A DNA stretch of 64,000 bases from Doris montereyensis (taxonomy: Eukaryota > Mollusca > Gastropoda > Nudibranchia > Dorididae). Positions 32,897 through 45,551 of the stretch are shown here, piece by piece. The notes beneath the pieces are model-generated. The model was not told the DNA's origin. It searched no databases and worked only from the letters and a program-made list of their open reading frames with translations. Location: NCBI GenBank assembly GCA_037039925.1, contig JAXRKP010000203.1:38501-102500 (forward strand). The letters run 5' to 3'. Every line of letters starts with the position of its first letter. Within the stretch, counting starts at the first letter, position 1. The position numbers and the translations under genes were made by a program.

Positions 32897-35800
32897 CATA
32901 GACAGAAGATAATAGATGGTAAATGATGAAAGGCTGTGATAGTGTGGAGTCAGAGAAAGAGGAGAAGTAGACAAAAATAAGATAAGACATACAATTACAA
33001 TGATCCATATTGATTGCGTTCAATACAAAGGCAAAAAAACAACAAAAAACCCAAACATACACAAAATCAAAACTATTGGCATTGAGGACACAGGAGAAAA
33101 AAAAACCCATCAAACATCAGTAGCTAGACCCGATCTTTGGCTTACAAGAATTTTTTTTTTTAATTTCATATCGCAAAAACACTGGTGTCATTTTCTTATT
33201 TCTTCCCCACCTCCACAAAAGGAAATACAATTACTAATTACAGAATAAAATTTTTAAATAACTAAAAACATTCATATGCAATAAATATATATATATGTGT
33301 CGCAATAGTCTCTGTTTTCCTAACCGCCAGGGGCGCTCAATGTAGTATGATCAAGATATGTATTGCCACCTCATTCAATGGTAATGACAGCCAAACCTTT
33401 AACTTTTAAATTTAACACAAACAGTTCACATCCAAGTGGAAAAACTTCCCAGGCGAGTAACTGGTCTCATGACTCCACTCCTAGTTACCTAAAGTAAAGT
33501 CCACGCAGCATTCATGAAGTATTGAATTGATGTCCAAATGATGATTTCACCTAGGCTTGTGTAGCACTACCAATACTAATACTAAGAGCTCTAAGACAAA
33601 CAACTCATCCAATCTATTTTTATCAAGTTCCAAGATTTTCCATCAAGACTTGATAAAAAAATATCCACAAATTTCACATTCAAACAGTACAATCAACTTA
33701 TTATAGTTTTTATACATGAGATTCTATCTAATTACATTCAGAAGGTAAGGAATGACAATAACTTGCACAACAAAAATGTTTTGTAATCTCATCTGTCAAT
33801 GTTAACCTGTGTCACTGTAAGACTAGCAACTGGCCAAGGAGTCAGGAGGTGATTATTATCATTCAGGCTATAGAAATCGGGATACGCTCTGGCTATATGG
33901 GCCATACTGACCTTGAAGGAGCTGTGTACAATTACAACACTTTCAATTACTACAATATGCATCTCCCGTCTCTCACAACAGAAAACTGCAGCCAACTGCT
34001 ATACACTGAATTACTTTTTTTATATCATAAATGACCCTGTCAACCATTAACACTACAGACAGTAATAACAGCATTCCCAGCAAGTGAACCATTCATTCTT
34101 TTCCTTTGATCCTTGCACAGTGGCCACAGTTCTTTCTCAAAGACTGTATGTACATAAAGTTGATATAGTGATCAAATTTTGTATCCATCTTTGATGATAG
34201 AGCTGAGTGATAGATCATGTCAATATTTGATGACTGAAAATTTGTTCTCAAATTGGGAGTCAAATGCATACACAGGTCGCATCTAACACCAACAGCCTAA
34301 TCTTGTTACCTTGTCAACCAATAATCATCAGTCAAAATATCCCTTGCTTGCATATTATTAAGTATTATTGCAAGTCAATAAAAAATGAGAAAGATAATTG
34401 CCAATGAGTGGATTGGAACTCTAGAGGTCACAAGTCAGCTGGCAACAAAGCATATACCTCAGGGTACCTCCCATGTTGTGGATATTTCATAAATCAGAAA
34501 GGCATAGAAATCACAACCCAAAGAGTACACACATGTGTCAAAACTGCTGAAACCTCTGCCATAACAACATGGTGGGAAATCAAAAGCATTACAATACAAA
34601 GACCCCCCTCCCAAGAAAACAAAAGCAATCAATCCATACAATCTAAAATGAACCAATTACAGAGATTTCAAAAGACATGAACAGTGGCATGCACCACATC
34701 ATTGACTGTTCTTACACTCTACAATTTCAAAGTACTTGTGTTTGTCATTTTTGTGTAACGTGTAACGCATGTAAATAAAGAAATATTGACACAGTAATAC
34801 AAATCACTGCAACTAGAATAAAAATATAATTGGCGTATTGAACACCATATGATCTCCTAAGGACGAATTAAGAGGAAACAGCAAGACGAAAGATAATTAA
34901 AAGGAGTAGGAGCTACCAGCAGAGCCTGTCAACCGTCCACTCAAATCATTGACATTAGAGTCAAACCATTGTTACTGGCAGCACTGGCCTGTGGTTTGCA
35001 TTGTACACAAAGTAAAGCTCTTGCTAGTCTTTATCACAAAAGTGAAAAGTCTGGGTTCAGGTCTTGGTTAAAAAAAAATTCAAGAAAAACAAAACAAAAA
35101 CAAGCAAAACTGATGGGGTAAAGCAAATAACAATGGACTGTCCTTTGGATTGGTGCTTGACAACAATGTAAGCATAAGGTTTTCCCATAATTCTTTCACC
35201 AAGTGTAACATCAAATTATTTCAATATATGTGACAACTGAAGCAGTTTATTAATCTTTTCATTTTTTAAAGATGGTCTTTGAAAAGCATATTTAAAACTT
35301 ACCATAAAAATGACCATACCTGTTTTTGACTACCAAAGAATCACACATTTTACCAGTTGCTAATAATCAATTTGTAATTTAACTCAAGTTTTTTGGGGAG
35401 TACTTTCAAGCCATAATTGACTTTTTCTTTGAATGTGTGATGTTGTTTTCAAATTTGTACACAGTAAATGACTATACAGATACAATGTTCATCATAATAG
35501 TTAATAGACAGTGCGCTACAGACAGGTATCTCATGAAAAAAGGACATGGAACATTAAAACAACAAAAAATGAGGATGACAGTATAAATGACAAATGCTAA
35601 AAATCACTCAAGTGGGTCTGCCAAATGCAGGCTCACCATGACACACAAAGTAAAGCATATTGTGCTATTTCGCTATGACAGGAGGATAAAAAAGATTGAT
35701 TTATGGAGAATCACAGCTAAGCCTTTAGATGAGAAATGAAAATGAGCCGTTCTCTGGAAAACACTGGAAGGTCGCTGCCCTTAATATATACGCCGTTCGT

Positions 35801-36520
35801 AAGGATTTAAGATCATACTTATCTGTGTCAGGTTTTCCGAGACTGGCTCATATGTGGATTTCATGAAATTAGATCACATGGTTAATGCTCTTTGAGATGA
35901 AGTGGCAAAAATCAATGATGCAAGTATATATATATCTATATACACATATAAAACCTTAAATCAAACCATTATAATACTTTACTGTTCATTAAACATGACA
36001 TGAGGTGTTTTTCAGTGAATGAAGGTCCATTACAAACAATAGTGATGATAATAAATTAATAATAAAATATGACATTTAAGCATCTATCCCCAAGATTTCA
36101 ACCTTCAAAGCGAAAACTGACAAACAATAGGGAGAAAGGGAATGGAAATATAAAACCCACACATGAAATGATTTGGTCTGTTTCAATGGCCCATGAACAA
36201 TGCTGTTTGAGCAAGAATATATGTGTGTGACATGAGGGACATTATTTTTACCAAATATTTAATCCAAAGATTTAATGCAGAGATCAATCAAGTTAAAAGA
36301 TTTATTTGTTAAAAGCATCTCTCATCCTCTACACACCACATTAGAAGCAAAACAGGTGTACACCAATACTAACCCAATAGAGTATTTTGTTATAATAAGA
36401 AAAAAATGTATCATGGTAGAAATCATGGTTTTAATTTCAATGAAACATCGCAACTATAAATATACATAAACACCATGACAAAACACAATCTGTTTACTCT
36501 TATACATACAAGGTGAAATA

Positions 36521-36660
36521 CGGTAGTCGCTGGATAAATGCACACCCTTTGGGCACAGGAAAAAGTGTATTTTTATGCCTACCATGTGTTTATGAAAAAG
36601 TAAAAATTTGGTCAGCAGATGAAGGCGTGTGCACAGTGTGCTTTTATGCAGCGATTACCG
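36521..36660. mobile_element. 140-bp MITE with TA target duplication
   Basis: The left end CGGTAGTCGCTGGATAAATG matches the reverse complement of the right end, CGGTAATCGCTGCATAAAAG, as inverted repeats of about 25 bp. TA flanks both sides (36519-36520 and 36661-36662). This is a Tc1/mariner or pogo-type non-autonomous element. A related single end, CAGTAGTCTCTGCCAAATTG, lies at about 53885. Confidence 0.72.
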
Positions 36661-37539
36661 TATAATATAAGCTAGCACAAGTACTTTAACTCCTAATGAC
36701 CACAAGAAAACTGACAGCATTCTCCTGGGAGAACCCTGTCAGGGTTAATTCAAAACTTGCCAATTAAGTATAATTGAGACCACATCATAGTTAAACACTT
36801 TAAGGAAACCACGTCAATTCTTCACTTCTTCATGAAAGCATTAAAAAAAAGGCCATAAAGAGAAATAATGAAATAGCCCTCCTCAATTGTCTGCCTAGCT
36901 GGGAAGAAATAGCAAAATCGTATCGTGATTAAATTCTGGCCATTAGGAGTTAATAAAAGTTACAACAAAAGAAAGGCTAAAGTGAAACTACTCTGTCCAA
37001 CTTCAAAACTTTTGTCAGTTTCCTATTTAAAAACATAAAAAGGGACAGACAGACAAAATTTGGGGTAAAGTAAATTCAAAATGATCTAAAGAGATTGTTT
37101 TATTGATATTGACCATGTCCACAATATGCAGTGCTCTCAGGGTAAAAGAAAATGAATGGCAAGAATGTGAAGATATCACTAGCATCTGCCAATCACCCAC
37201 CCCATTAGAAAAAACAAAGATATGTTCACTTAAAAGAGTATTACTTCCATTTAAAGTACAAAAGCACCAAAAAAAACTAAAAAGAATACAAAATCAACTC
37301 TAAAAATGTTGGTATTAATTCAAATTTCAAGGCTGAATGCACACATATATACATATGATACGTCATGGTTACTTCTTCCCCAGTGTGAGGAAAATATTCC
37401 AATACATTTCGAATACATGAGCATATCCCCCACATTTATCCAAAAGTGTAAGACACCTTCACACATGTAAATTAAATATATAAACTGATTGCAAATTAAT
37501 GTAACCAAAAATGAAATAAAAATCACAGAAGAACAAGAA

Positions 37540-40500
37540 TTATTCATTTTTCTCTTTTGCAGTCGGTGCTAGTTTTTCTAAATAGACATAGTGCATGTTC
37601 TTTCGCACTGTTGCAAGAAGGCCTCGGTTATTTTTTGGTGACAAATAAGGGGAATAATTGATGAAATCCCCATCCAGCGTTGTCATCTTCCCTCCCACTG
37701 CATTCAAAATGGCGTTGCCAGCACAGATATCCCACTTCTTGATCAAAGTTACGTGAGTGTAGGCATGAACGCTGCCTTTGATGACCTCAAGAGTCTTGTA
37801 ACCTGAACTCAAAGATGTGAAATAAGCATGACAATCAATTGTGAAATCATGTGACCATCTAAATGTGAAATTATGGGACAATCAAGCTGAAATCATACAA
37901 CAGATATAAACAAGAACCCAGCTATAAGTAGAGAAAGATCTTAAAGCGCCCAACAGGCTGATGTACTAGTGTAGGTTTCCCAGGGATTTGTGAAGGATTT
38001 AGATGCATGAAATGGCCTGCTGGGGAAAATATGATGTAATCGATGCGCCTGCACTTATGCAGGGATACAGACTATAAATCCATCTTTATCCTTTCATCTT
38101 TAATAGATTTTAAAACTTGCAGGAAAATCTATGCCATTTTTCTTTCGTTCAAAAATTATCTTCATGATCAGGAGCCTAAATATTATTTGGATACAGCAAC
38201 AATATTGGTGCTTTAAAACATTTCTTTAATTATGAAAGTTTAGGTGAAGACAAAGGACTAAACATGTGTGCCGTAACAGTTGAGACAGTGACAGCACTGA
38301 TGACTTGAAATTCTAGAAGTTTCTAAGAGGTTTTTTTAAACCAGGAGAGGAATTTTCTCTAGGAGATTTGTAAAGGGCTAGGAGCCCTTTATTATTCAAT
38401 ACAAACAAGATTATCAAAATTGGAATTAATGATAATACTTGTTACTTATCTGATAATAATATGATGAGTATTTTGGCACAGATGTTAAGCCCACTGCCCA
38501 CTAAAATGAAAGCATAGAGACAGAAGCAACAACATTACCTGCTCCACCAGCCAGAATGACCTCTCGTCCGTGCCAAAAGCATCCTGAGCAACCTTGCTTA
38601 CATCCCCTGGATGACTGCGAGATACAATGATTCGCTTGTGTTTGGTATCCTCTATGTTTCCTTGAACCAGATTTTTAGAATGACCGTAGCCATCCCATGC
38701 CCACACTGGCAAAGACGAGAACAAAAATTGAAACATTTTCCAACAATGTCTTTAACACAATGATCATGGGTCTTAGGAAATCCCTTGACTATATAACAAG
38801 GATGTAAATACCGAATAAATAAATAAAAACCACAAAATCTGAAACTCGCAGAAATTATAAGCTTGTAAGTGTATGTCAATTTTTCTTTTCACATTCTGCA
38901 CCAAATCTAAACTTACATGTAAGAAATAACAACACCATGCAAGGCGATCTTTCTCTTCACATAAAACTAGACAAGAGTTCATCATTATAAATACTCTTTA
39001 TTTAACAGCCATATCCCCCTGAATTTGTTCTAAAATGTCCACAGAGGTTTCATCTTCATCACTAACATGTACGGCAGAATCCTATCAACAAACTCAAGCT
39101 GCCAGCTGAGAGGCAATCCCACTCCAAGGTATAAGATTATAAAGATGCTTTTATTAAGAGCTTTGATTCATAGCCGAATTCTCCATCAATTCTGACTGCT
39201 GTCACAGGCAGGTTTTGTGACAAGCCACTGTCATCTAAATCTTATTGTATCACAACTATTGACATGAAAAGTACATGAAAACATAAAGAAACTCATTTCT
39301 TCTTCTTCTTTGGTTGCAGGGAACAACATATAAACACACAAATACAAACTTTGGATATTTTATGTACAGTGTTTCCTTTCAAACCACACTCCCCTCCCCA
39401 ATTTCAATTACAATAATCCAATTTTTTCAAAGGCCTGATGATAGATTAGATGTTTTGAGAAACATTTCATGCTTGAAAAAAGAGAAAGGAAGAAAAGGAA
39501 AAAAAGAAGAGGTAAAAATGAGAAAAAGAAAGCTTCATTGCAGGTACCTTTATCTATCAGGCTTAAAAATTACCTGGTTTACAACCTGTGAAATCAGGGA
39601 GACACTTACAAATCATTAATGACACATTAATCCTACCTGTTTCATCTTCAAAGGGCCTGTTAATGACGCCAATCTTCGGTTCTCCATTGACAACAACACA
39701 CACCATGGTGGTCACATACTGGGACAGACCCTCTAGAGAAAAAAACAATTAAAAAAACAGAGTAATAGGACTGAACAATTGAGGGAATCAGTTTGATGAG
39801 CTATTGTAATTGAAACTTACATCCATACATTTTTAAAATCATGTCAACAGCTCTATGAGCTAAATGAAAAGCTAGAATATATCAAATTCCATACATGTAT
39901 ATTTGCAATTTTGTCATGAATGACTATACAATGCAACTTGATAAAAAGAAATTACAAATCAAAAACAAACTTTGTGAATAAAAAATGTTAGTTTAAGTTT
40001 ATGTTATATAACACCCACCCCCTCCCCAACCACCTCAAAGCTAAACAAGGCAAAATCAGTTGGTCAGACAGGAGATGAAAAGATCCATTATAGGGCACTT
40101 CCATGGTTGCAGAATCACATTTCAATACCAATTACCAACATTCTCTGACCTGGTGCAGAGACCAGGAATAAGCTAGATGTTCAAAACCTGTTTTTCCTAA
40201 CTGCCAAGACATGAAGGAAGATGGCGGAAAAGTATCATTAACTTGAATGATAAAGCCATTGTTTGACAAGCTCTTAAGTTGCGGTTGTGGAATCACTCAA
40301 TAGATCATGAATTTTCTACCCTGCTTTAAGATAATAAAAATTCTCTGAAGTTATCCAATGGAAAATGGTTTATATCGTTTTTTTCAAAGAATGAGACCTG
40401 TATCTTCATTGTGACCAATTAGTTCAACTTTCAGGCACAAATTTTGTTCATAATTGTGTCGGTTACAGAATCACTTTCCCGGTTGCAGAATCATACTTGT

Positions 40501-43500
40501 AAATTTTTGTCAAATGTTAAGTCCAAAATGTATTTAAATGGTTGTTTAAAATAATAAATTGTAAAACAAAAACAATGAACAAAAATATAAATACCACATA
40601 ATTTGGGTCTAAAGGTTGTAATAAAAATATTCACTTAAATACTTTTGGTGCAAGCTGAAGCATGTGTAACTTTGTAAAAATGTATAAAAACAATTTATAC
40701 TGAAATCAACACCTGTCTAATCACAGCAATGCATTTTTCTTAGCTTTCCCGCATAAAATAGTAATTTGATCAAAGGGAAACATTCGCAAAAACATGGGAT
40801 AATAATTAACAAACTTCAAAAGAAAACGACACCTTTTGAATTCAAATAAATGTTTCAAGAATAAGCGAAAGAGTTACTTTGACATTTTTTAACTTCTTGT
40901 ATTATGTTTTTATTTCATTAATTTCTTCACCTCAACAAGAAATGGCCTCGTACCAAATAATATGAGTTAGTCGTTAAAGACAATATCATCCTTCTTTAAT
41001 TTGGCAATGAGACCAATGAGCCACTTAAATCTCTGATTGATCCTTTGCTTTATAATTTTCAAAAATCCATTTGAATTTCCCCTTAAATCAGCTGGTAAAT
41101 TTTTTCTCTAAAGAAGCTGGCCAGCTGAATGAATACATGTTTTCATAAAGTTCCTGGAAAAAATATACTATTGACCCCATCTTTGTCAGATTTACAACTG
41201 TCTCCTTTGTTGTCAACATATATCATTCACATTCCTCCCCTGCTGATGACCCATTGTGGGAAATTCAGAACACTCCATAAACATGCAATGACGATTATCT
41301 TGATTGCATACAACTTGTGCAATAAAATCATAAAACATCATTGCATCATAGGTTTTTTTAGCAACAAACTCCCATTGTCATGAGTGTACACACACTGTAA
41401 AAGGAAGATCCCGTTGACACACAACACGAGTGGATTGAAGTTCACACAATTTTGAAAGCTCACTTTAAGAGTTCCTCCTCTTCTACAGAATGTACCATTA
41501 GCCTCTTTTAGAATCACTTTTCAATCCTTTCTTTTGCACATTATGACAGACAAGAATGGTCTTTTTTCTCTATACACTTGTCAGGAAATTTAAATATCCA
41601 GAAAGACTTTTTTTACACTTAATATTGTGTTTTCTTTTACTTTTAGTTTTGCAGAGTGCATTTTCTTTGGAGATTTCAAATTTAAATTTGTATAAGCTGT
41701 GGTAAACTGTTCTTTTTCTTTTTGAGACTGACAACAATTGTTTTTTTATCCTCTTTTTGCACTTACAAATGACTACTGTGTTTTATAAAGTTATTATATC
41801 ACTTGCTTTTATCGGCGTGTTATCAATAGCTGATGTTGATGGCGTTTATTTCTTCTTCAAGATTTGCATTGTTGAGACAATTTTTCTACCTCAACTAATA
41901 TATTTTTGTAGATGTCCTACTTCAACTCTTTTGCATTTACTAGTTTCAGATTTTCATTTCAATTTTGCTCTATGACAAGCCTTTTTTTCTTTCTTTATTG
42001 AGGGCATTGTCTATCTTTAACTTAAAGGTTATGAATGAATGCTCACAAGTAAGACAGCAAACGGATGAAAATTAAAGTAAATGAAGGGAATCAAATCTAA
42101 AGGACAAGAGAAATTAGCCCTAAAGTAAAATAAAATGAATGTTACAAACATTCAATCATGTCAATGAGAAGTTTATACATTAGGTGACCATGATGCTACA
42201 CATCTCTGTGGTCTTTCAGCGAAGAAACTTCTGGCCATTGTAAAGTACCCTTGAAACAATTGATGAATCTAAAATGCCTTGGTGTATAGATGCAGTTTGA
42301 TTTAGATGGATGAATTAAGGTGTTTCTCTGGTTACGGAATCACAGCCTCTTTGGGCCATGGGAAGAATTCCACTGTCCTTAAAAAAGACTTCTAGAGACA
42401 AAATGGAGATTCCAGTCTTAAACTTCAAAAATGTATCAAATTGAGACATGGCCTCTGCAAAATACTTTGATTATACATATTTAAAGTGGAAGGATACATT
42501 TTCCTTAAAATATGACTTTTTAGTTTATTCTCTTATATTTCACAGTATTTCCAAATATTTCTTTTGAAACTTCATACTTTGGAATTCAAAGTGTCGGGAA
42601 AAACAAACTTTCTTTTGATACTTTGACCTTAGGTGATCATTTGTCATGGAATCGCTCCAAAACATTGACTACAAACAGAGGCTGTATAACGAAATCGATT
42701 GAAAGTTTGTAATCACGACAGAACTATTTCAAAACATTGGCTGGCCCAGGGTTTTCATCACGAGGTTGTTCTCTCATGAAAAAAACTTCACTCAACTCAA
42801 ATAGGAGTGAATAAGTACCTAGCTATAGGTAGGAAAAGATCTTGTTGTGATGTTAATGTACAGTGCCTAACATACTGCTGTACTGTATGCTTCTCAGGAA
42901 GCAGTGATGGAAAATGGAATGCTGGGAATATATGATGCACAGTAAGTGAGCCTGCACTTGTGTGGGAATACAAACAAAAATTATCCATCTTTATCGGCTA
43001 AAAATGTAAAAACATACCCTACCTGTATATTCCTGTGTCGCATCAAGAGGATCAACCCAGATAGCAATCTTACTGATGGGAATGGACTGATCACTTGTAA
43101 TCACATCTTCCACTTCTTGCAGTTTGACGTCAACTGGTGAAATTTTGCTTAAATCAACAGGTTTGGTCTCATGTTCCTCTGATATCACCTGTCAAAATAA
43201 GAAAAAAATGAAAGTATCTCTAACACACTTTAAGAAAGTGCAAGATTCCTGTCTGTTAGGCTGACATACCTAGGAACCTCAATTATAAAATGGCTTTCAT
43301 GTGTGTGACATTGGCAAAAAAGTGATGCATGGATCAAAACCCATTGAAATCAAGCACCTGCCAGCTTCATGCTGTTTGAATTTATATAAATCAAACCACA
43401 ACTGTTTCATCAAATTTTCAAAGTGCTCCAATTACATAAAAAAAAATATCACAGAAAAAGAGCTTAATGAACCCTTTCCAATGGTACCAAGTTTATTGAT

Positions 43501-45464
43501 GTATCATAAAAATAAATAAAAGTTACAGCCGTTTAAAGCCCACAAAAATTGTTACAAAGCTATATATATAGTGAAAAAAATCCGAAATGGTGAGTTTTTT
43601 TTTCAATTTCGCAATTCAATTGCCAACTGTCTAATGATTTTCAATGACAATATAGTAAAGTTTAACATCATCTTTAAAAAACAAATAATTTCCTCATAAG
43701 ATACATGGTAAATTCATAGAACTTATCGTATTGCACACAAACATACCGTTAACAATCGTATGCGCGATTAAGCAATGTTTGGGGAATGACAATACAAATC
43801 TAATCACATCACACTTATTTGAAGTATTTTGTCACTGTCAAAACAAACAAAAATTCAATGTCTGTAGCTTATTTATGTTCTTAAGACTTAATAGATTAAA
43901 ATACCTGTCTGATTTATCAATTTGATAACAATTAATTTGCATAAAAATGCAATTCTACTAAAATCTAAACATTTAATGATTAACTAAGTTAAATTTGCTT
44001 TTAATTTCAATGCATTGATATATTCTTTTATTTTTCAAACGAAAATTGTGATAACACAAGTATAATTTCCTTTTTTAAAGGATCAATAAAGATGATTGAA
44101 ATTGAAATTTATGTCGCGTTTTTCCAACTTGGAATATTTAAAACAAATTCCGTGAAGGACTGAAAAATATCCCCAACATTTAGTTCCATATTATAATGGG
44201 GAATAAAATAAAAGAACAGACCAAAAGGGAAGCGATAATAATATTATTTTACGGAGAAAAAATGAAGGTGTTGACAACTGAACGACGGCTGTGAAATGGA
44301 ATGAGAACAATGGTAGCACAAGCGAAAAGGGCGGGCAAAACAGGGGAGATCACTCGCAATTTTGTGGGCGAATAAGAAACGTACTAGGGGATATTTTATT
44401 GGCCCATGTGGGCCAATAAGCACTCCGTTAAAAAATACATAAAATGGGTAATAAAAATCGCGACCCCGTACTCCCAAAAATGAGTTCACCGGAAGGTATG
44501 AAAGGTCTACTTCCTTTTACTTTTTTTCCCGGAACAAAATATGACCGCTAGAACAAGAAGTCGACTTCACTCAAGGGCGTCAACATGACCTTGCTTTGCT
44601 ACGATTGAAACTGAAATTACGTGTCTTCAACTTCAATTCTCTAAAAATATTTTTTAGACATAGATTCTAGATCTATATCTAGATTTGTGTGTCCCAATAA
44701 AAACCCGGGTCCAAATAAAACCCACGCTATTGGGACCCGGGTCCGAATAAGGACAGCTGTCGGGGGAAACACAACTTCACATATTATTGAGAACTAGGGA
44801 AAAGCCAGGGAACTCTCCAAACCAGATGCCCAAGGGTTACGTCACTAAATAAACGCCAGGGAAACCTCGGTCGACGGACACGTGCAGTTCGCGTAACATT
44901 ACGTCACTGGCATTGGACCTAGAATTTTCACAGTTATGCCCCTTGACTAAAAAACATGACTTTTAAAAGCTAATTTACTCGGGTATTACTAAATACCAGA
45001 ATCACAGGACATTAGTTTCTCTCTGAATTGTTAATTACGATGTATTTTCTTTTCCTCATTTTGTGTACATTTCGGCCGGAGGCAAATCTTAGCCGGAGGA
45101 GAGTAGCAGCCCTGTGATTATTTCCAGTCGGTACGTTGTCACTTAGGGTTGCGGCCCTTTCAGAGAACTCATGCCTGATTAAGAGGAATCCCTGCACAGC
45201 CTGCCGGACTTCTTGCACCAATAGCAATAAAAAATCTCACAGAATCCGTGTGATTCGGTGTGATTCCGGTAATTAGCACTACCGATAGGTAATACATGCA
45301 AAAACATAAAGACATATACACATATACAGACAGATAGACAAACAGAGAGAGAGAGAGAGAACACAATGTAATACACGCAGAAACCTAAAGACAGAGAGAG
45401 AGAGAGAGAGGAGAGGGAGAGAGGGAGGGGGAGGGAGAGAGGGAGACGGAGGGGGAGAGGGAGG

Positions 45465-45551
<87 letters not shown>

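Larger units (their letters stand above)
31940..37539 (-). other. Non-coding DNA downstream of BPNT2, possible long 3' UTR
   Basis: No exon is recognised in 5.6 kb after the BPNT2 stop. The minus strand is T-rich and has few repeats: one MITE at 36521-36660, a 19-G run at 32878-32896 and an AT dinucleotide tract near 33285. Two AATAAA signals on the minus strand sit at 31943-31955, close to where older repeats resume, so the whole stretch could be a long 3' UTR. An earlier AATAAA on that strand near 37097 would give a much shorter one. This is inference only. Confidence 0.25.
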
